NCBI GenBank assembly: GCA_938038445.1
Contig: CALHRZ010000016.1
Location: 1-37,295, forward strand
Length of the DNA: 37,295 bases
From: an uncultured bacterium
GTDB taxonomy: Bacteria; Verrucomicrobiota; Kiritimatiellia; CAIKKV01
Reading direction: 5' to 3'
The translations under genes and the position numbers were made by a program. Positions 34,101 to 37,295 of the stretch are shown here, in pieces. Below the pieces are notes generated by a model. It was not told where the DNA came from. It did not search any database and worked only from the letters and a program-made list of their open reading frames with translations. Each line of letters begins with the position of its first letter. Within the stretch, counting starts at the first letter, position 1.

Positions 34101-36678
34101 CGTGAAAATGCAGCCCCGTCGTGGGTTCATCCAACAAAAAGAGAATGGACCCTTTTCCCCCCTCCCCCCTCCCCACCGGCGCGCGCGCCTTCGTCAGAAA
34201 CCACGCCAGCTTCAGCCGCTGCGCTTCCCCACCACTCAGAGTGGGAACCGATTGCCCAAGCCGTAAATAGCCTAACCCCACATCCCGTAACGGCTGCAAC
34301 CCCGCAACCACCTCCTCCTCCGCGCGGAAAAAATCGGCCGCCTCCTCCACCGTCATCTCCAGTACGTCCGCAACAGAGCGCATCCGCCCGTCCGGCCCCC
34401 CCCGCCGAATCGCCCGGATTTCCGGGCGAAACCGTGTGCCATCGCATGCCGGACAGCGCAGATAAACGTCGCTCAAAAACTGCATCTCCACCCGCTCGAA
34501 ACCGCTTCCCCCGCACGCATCGCACCGCCCCCTTCCCGCATTGAAACTGAAATCCCCCGGCTTCAACCCCGCCTCCCGCGCCGCCGGCAATGCAGCATAG
34601 ACTTTCCGAATTGCTTCCCACGCCCCTATGTATAAAGCCGGGTTGGAACGAGCCGTCCGCCCAATCGGAGACTGATCCACCAATACCACATCGGAAAACC
34701 GCTCCCATCCCTCGACTTCCCGGCATCCGTCCCGCTCTTCCTCAACGGGTTTTCCCATCCGCCGAAGAATCGCCGGGTAAAGGACCTGCTCGATCAGCGT
34801 GCTCTTGCCGCTCCCGCTGACACCCGTAACACATACGAGCCGCCGCAGGGGAAACGCAACGGTAATCCCCTTCAGATTGTTCGCCGTCGCTTCCCGTACC
34901 ACCAGCCGCGGATGCCCAGGCAAAACCGGACGCCGAACCCAATCCTCCGGCACCACCCCCCGCCGCCCCGCCAAATACGCGCCCGTCAGCGACGTCGGCG
35001 CGCGGGCGGCCCGCGCCGGCGGACCGCAAAACACAACCCGCCCCCCCTCCTCACCCGGCCCGGGACCTAGATCCACCACGAGATCAGATGCCCGAATCAG
35101 GTCCGGGTCATGTTCGACCATCACCAGCGTGTTGCCCGCATCCCGAAGCCGGCGAAGGATCGTAATCAACCGGCGCACATCCCGTGGGTGCAACCCAATG
35201 CTCGGTTCATCCAACACAAAAAGCGTTTGAACCAGCGAGGTGCCCAGCGCCGTCGTCAAATTGATCCGTTGCGTCTCCCCGCCACTTAATGTGCGCGACT
35301 GGCGATCGAGCGTCAAATACCCTAGACCCGCCTCATCCAAATACCGTAGCCGAGTCCGGATCTCCTTCAACAAAAGGGCCACCGCCTGATCCTGCGGCGG
35401 TGGCAATTCGAGCCGATCGAAAAATTCCCGGCTCCGGCAAATGGGCCACGCCGCCACTTCCGCAATCGTCACACGCGCCTCGCCCAACTTCCACCAAAGC
35501 GCCTCGGCCTTCAACCGCGCCCCCCCGCACTCCGGACACGGCGTGTACGCCCGGTACTTCGATAGAAGCACCCGTACGTGCATTTTGTAACTGCGGGACT
35601 CCAGCCATTCAAAAAAACCCCGAATGCCGTACCAACACCCCTCCTCCCACCGCCCCTCCCCGTTCCAAACCCATTCCCGCTCTTCGGGCGTCAACGCCCG
35701 CCAGGGCTTCCGAATATCCATTCCCCGCCGTTCCGCCGCTTGCAGAAGATCACGCCGACACTCGGCATAAAAGGGAGACTCGAACGGCCGAATCGCCCCC
35801 TCCAAAATCGAAAGACGGTCGTCGGGAATCACAAGCGAGGGCGCAATCTCAATAATCCGACCAAAACCCCGACACTTCGGACAAGCCCCAATCGGCGAAT
35901 TAAAGGAAAAAAGACTCGGCGACGGATCGCGATACGCAATGTCACAGGCCGCACAATGAAGCCCTTCGGAATACGCCGCCAGCGGACGAGCAGCCGTCGG
36001 CTCCTCCATCGCATCATACACCGTCACCCTCCCCCCACCCGCTTTCATGGCCGCTTCCAAACTTTCAATCAACCGGTTGCGGCGGGATTCTTCAACGATC
36101 AGCCGATCCTGAAGCACTTCGAACCGCCGGTCACGCCGGCGGTATATCCGCCCATACCCTTGCCGATTTAAAAACCCCAACGCCTCCTCCGCCGAAAAGT
36201 TTTCCGGCACTTCAACCGAAAAAACAACAGCCACCGTCCGGCCCGCAAACCGGACCAGCAGATCCTGTGCCGACGCCGGCGGCGTGTCCCGCCGAACAGG
36301 TTGATGACAGGACCGACAGTACAACCGCGCCGCCCGCGCGTACAACAGTTTCAGGTGATCGTTGAGCTCCGTCATCGTCCCCACCGTCGAACGAGAAGTC
36401 CGAACGGGATTGGCCCGATCAATCGCAATGGCGGGAGGAATTCCCTCAATCGCATCCGCGCGGGGTTTGTCCATCCGCTCGAGAAACTGCCGGGCATACG
36501 GTGAAAACGTTTCGACATACCGCCGCTGGCCTTCGGCGTAAAGCGTATCGAAGGCAAGAGAAGATTTCCCCGAACCGCTCACCCCCGTCAGGGTAATCCA
36601 GCGGCCAAGAGGAAGATCAAGATCAAAGCCCTTCAGATTGTGCTGCCGCGCGCCGCGCAGCCGAATAAATTCTCCCAT
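31195..36678 (-). CDS. uvrA: Tandem (double-length) excinuclease ABC subunit A
   Basis: 1827 residues, about twice normal UvrA, made of two UvrA copies in one frame (roughly 1-955 and 956-1827). Each copy has two ATPase modules: Walker A motifs GVSGSGKSS (about 33), GVSGSGKST (about 621), GISGSGKST (about 984) and GVSGSGKST (about 1498), each with an LSGGEAQR- or [12 protein letters not shown] signature and a LDEPT- or LDEPS-type Walker B. Zinc-finger CxxC pairs are present in both copies (for example CPECGGARL in copy 1 and CPACGGRRL in copy 2; CDACGGSGF and CEECEGQGV in the second modules). UvrA normally dimerises, so this fusion should be a covalent dimer for nucleotide-excision repair, as known in Chlamydiae. 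Start ATG 36678 follows GGAGGA, spaced rather closely; the frame extends to 36759. Confidence 0.95.
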   Translation of the reverse strand: MGEFIRLRGARQHNLKGFDLDLPLGRWITLTGVSGSGKSSLAFDTLYAEGQRRYVETFSPYARQFLERMDKPRADAIEGIPPAIAIDRANPVRTSRSTVGTMTELNDHLKLLYARAARLYCRSCHQPVRRDTPPASAQDLLVRFAGRTVAVVFSVEVPENFSAEEALGFLNRQGYGRIYRRRDRRFEVLQDRLIVEESRRNRLIESLEAAMKAGGGRVTVYDAMEEPTAARPLAAYSEGLHCAACDIAYRDPSPSLFSFNSPIGACPKCRGFGRIIEIAPSLVIPDDRLSILEGAIRPFESPFYAECRRDLLQAAERRGMDIRKPWRALTPEEREWVWNGEGRWEEGCWYGIRGFFEWLESRSYKMHVRVLLSKYRAYTPCPECGGARLKAEALWWKLGEARVTIAEVAAWPICRSREFFDRLELPPPQDQAVALLLKEIRTRLRYLDEAGLGYLTLDRQSRTLSGGETQRINLTTALGTSLVQTLFVLDEPSIGLHPRDVRRLITILRRLRDAGNTLVMVEHDPDLIRASDLVVDLGPGPGEEGGRVVFCGPPARAARAPTSLTGAYLAGRRGVVPEDWVRRPVLPGHPRLVVREATANNLKGITVAFPLRRLVCVTGVSGSGKSTLIEQVLYPAILRRMGKPVEEERDGCREVEGWERFSDVVLVDQSPIGRTARSNPALYIGAWEAIRKVYAALPAAREAGLKPGDFSFNAGRGRCDACGGSGFERVEMQFLSDVYLRCPACDGTRFRPEIRAIRRGGPDGRMRSVADVLEMTVEEAADFFRAEEEVVAGLQPLRDVGLGYLRLGQSVPTLSGGEAQRLKLAWFLTKARAPVGRGEGGKGSILFLLDEPTTGLHFHDIAVLLLALRRLIGEGHSVVVIEHNLEIIRAADWVIDLGPEGGEGGGRLVCEGPPDRVAAHAESRTGRELRRDPFRPVPEARSARGQRLPTPPDAIRIHGAREHNLKNIDVEIPLGRCTVVTGISGSGKSTLAFDILFSEGQRRYLESLNAYARQFVQPAARPEVDAIYGIPPTVAIEQRTSRGGRKSTVATVTELYHFLRLLFVRLGVAHCPTCGDPIQPQSVDAILAAIQREYRGGRVRLLSPLVTARKGYYTDLAAWARAKGFESLRVDGEWASPERWPRLDRFREHTIELNVGAVAVRLGREAELRVMVEAGLEYGKGVVIVVPENGEGERLFSTRRTCPSCGKSFPELDPRLFSYNSKHGWCPRCFGTGVLLEGFDEEQTGEEIWWNEWYDGEGQTCPACGGRRLRPEALAVRFREYSIADVGAMSVEEAERWVGGLALDRREALIARDVLAEIRTRLEFLRAMGLGYLTLDRAAPTLSGGEAQRIRLAAQLGSNLRGVCYILDEPTIGLHARDTTRLLGALRQLQRKGNTVVIVEHDEGTIRWADHVIDLGPGAGEGGGWVVAQGRQDDLMRNPRSRTGRCLRAPFRHPVRGQRRPVIQQMTALRIRGAALHNLKRLDVRIPLGRLVCVTGVSGSGKSTLVREVLYENLRRVLQRPSQMIWRGCDGIEGWEMVRRVLEVDQTPIGKTPRSCPATYVGLWDGIRRLFAETPEARMRGYRPGRFSFNVKGGRCEECEGQGVKRIEMSFLPDVTVPCEVCNGARFGPETLTVRLHGRTVAEVLAMSVEEAAEEFASVSEIARPLNLMRDLGLGYLRLGQASPTLSGGEAQRLKLVAELAGGTGIARKGRFTEGGTLYVLDEPTVGLHMADAERLWRALHRLVDAGHTVVLIEHHLDLIAEADWVIDLGPEGGEAGGGIVAEGPPEVIMGVAVSATGQALRQMDRVGALSGRADPQSGILVRRGQH

Positions 36679-36765
36679 TCCTCCAGCATACCATAACACC
36701 AACGGCCGGCGGAATGGTTTCCCCCACTCACCCGGAAGGGACCCCGAAACGATCTCCATCTCCGC

Positions 36766-37295
36766 TCAGGGAGCACACAGCCATCGTTCCAATTGCTTGA
36801 CACGTTTTTCCAGCCTATCCGCCCGCGCTCGCTCCGCCTCCAGCGCTTCGCGCAAGGCACGGATCGCCGCAATCGTCACCCCATGCAAATCTGCCGAATC
36901 CAACAGCGTCTCTTCCGCCCCCTCCAAGGGAAACAACGCATGAAAATCCTGCGCCATCACTCCAATATGACGCCGTTCCGAGCCCCGAAAGTTCCATTCA
37001 TAAACCGGAAGCGCCGCCACCTTTTCGAGAACCACATCCGCTTGAACCAGCTCCAACTTCTCTTTCAACGCGCGGTCCGAGGAAAACTGCCATGCCGCAT
37101 CGCCCGGCTTCCACTCCACCCGATGGTTCGCCGCCCCAGGCGTCGCACTCTCAAACCGCACGCCCCCACTCGCGCGAAACAAAACCGTATTGCTCCCCCA
37201 TGAACCCGCATTAACTCCCGACGCATCCGCCCAAACAAATGCACCCGTATTCGTCGCAGCCGCTTGCCGCCCCGCCGCCAAACAATAATCTTTAG
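36766..37295 (-). CDS. Surface protein with C-terminal peptidase-S74 (intramolecular chaperone) domain, 5' partial
   Basis: Open to the right edge, so the N-terminal part is missing. The visible start is a YadA-like head pattern (AAGRQAAATNTGAFVWAD), then from about visible residue 70 a peptidase-S74 domain with SSDRALKEK: Ser and a Lys five residues later match the self-cleaving Ser/Lys dyad of phage tailspike chaperone domains, followed by a VYEWNFRGSERRHIGVMAQD core and a C-terminal coiled coil (AERARADRLEKRVKQLERWL) that would trimerise. Such domains help trimeric fibrous proteins fold and are then cut off. It lies 88 bp upstream of uvrA in the same direction. Other phage genes are not seen, so a cellular adhesin is more likely than a tail fibre. 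Confidence 0.8.
   Translation of the reverse strand, partial: KDYCLAAGRQAAATNTGAFVWADASGVNAGSWGSNTVLFRASGGVRFESATPGAANHRVEWKPGDAAWQFSSDRALKEKLELVQADVVLEKVAALPVYEWNFRGSERRHIGVMAQDFHALFPLEGAEETLLDSADLHGVTIAAIRALREALEAERARADRLEKRVKQLERWLCAP

Overview
The window (37,295 bases, GC-rich) looks like chromosomal DNA of a free-living, glycan-degrading, Gram-negative-type bacterium. Evidence for an outer membrane includes two predicted beta-barrel proteins, a lipoprotein and an ABC system of the lipoprotein-release/MacB type. A tandem (double-length) UvrA, a sigma-54 activator, GH116/GH36-type glycosidases, a PcRGLX/YetA-like protein and a UroD-like protein together suggest the PVC superphylum (Verrucomicrobiota/Kiritimatiellota/Lentisphaerota neighbourhood). 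This is an inference from gene content; there is no rRNA or other marker to prove it.

Layout. (1) 1-7985: a Pga-like exopolysaccharide locus. Two plus-strand genes (a deacetylase/outer-membrane-barrel fusion cut by the window edge, then a periplasmic SGNH hydrolase) converge on two minus-strand genes (a processive GT2 synthase with an N-terminal zinc ribbon, then a 1303-residue membrane-anchored protein with a degenerate deacetylase domain, TPRs and duplicated lectin-like and barrel-like parts). (2) 8208-12518: a tight five-gene plus-strand operon encoding a barrel protein, an FMN-bind-like exported protein, a DUF4920-like lipoprotein, an FtsX/MacB permease and its ATPase. (3) 12503-14794: a GAF-AAA-Fis sigma-54 activator (minus) divergent from a HAD phosphatase (plus). 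(4) 14766-19471: a minus-strand operon UroD-like, PcRGLX/YetA-like, BNR sialidase-like. (5) 19547-24541: a decayed zone with an IS256-family transposase remnant, a frameshifted glycosidase tail, an intact GH116 gene, and fragments of a glycine-rich repeat protein and of a LacI-type regulator. (6) 24640-30793: a GH36-like alpha-galactosidase, a double winged-helix regulator, a TM2-domain protein and polyphosphate kinase, with three copies of one palindrome (CACACTT..AAGTGTG) in the gaps before the galactosidase, the regulator and ppk. (7) 31195-37295: tandem uvrA and the 3' part of a peptidase-S74 surface protein.

How the genes fit together. The first region would polymerise, modify and export a beta-linked amino-sugar-type polymer. 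The second is an envelope export or maintenance machine of unknown substrate. The middle region is a polysaccharide-utilisation island with signs of gene loss. The three palindromes suggest a small regulon controlled by the double winged-helix protein, possibly linking galactoside breakdown and polyphosphate synthesis. No tRNA, rRNA, CRISPR array, integrase or attachment site was recognised.
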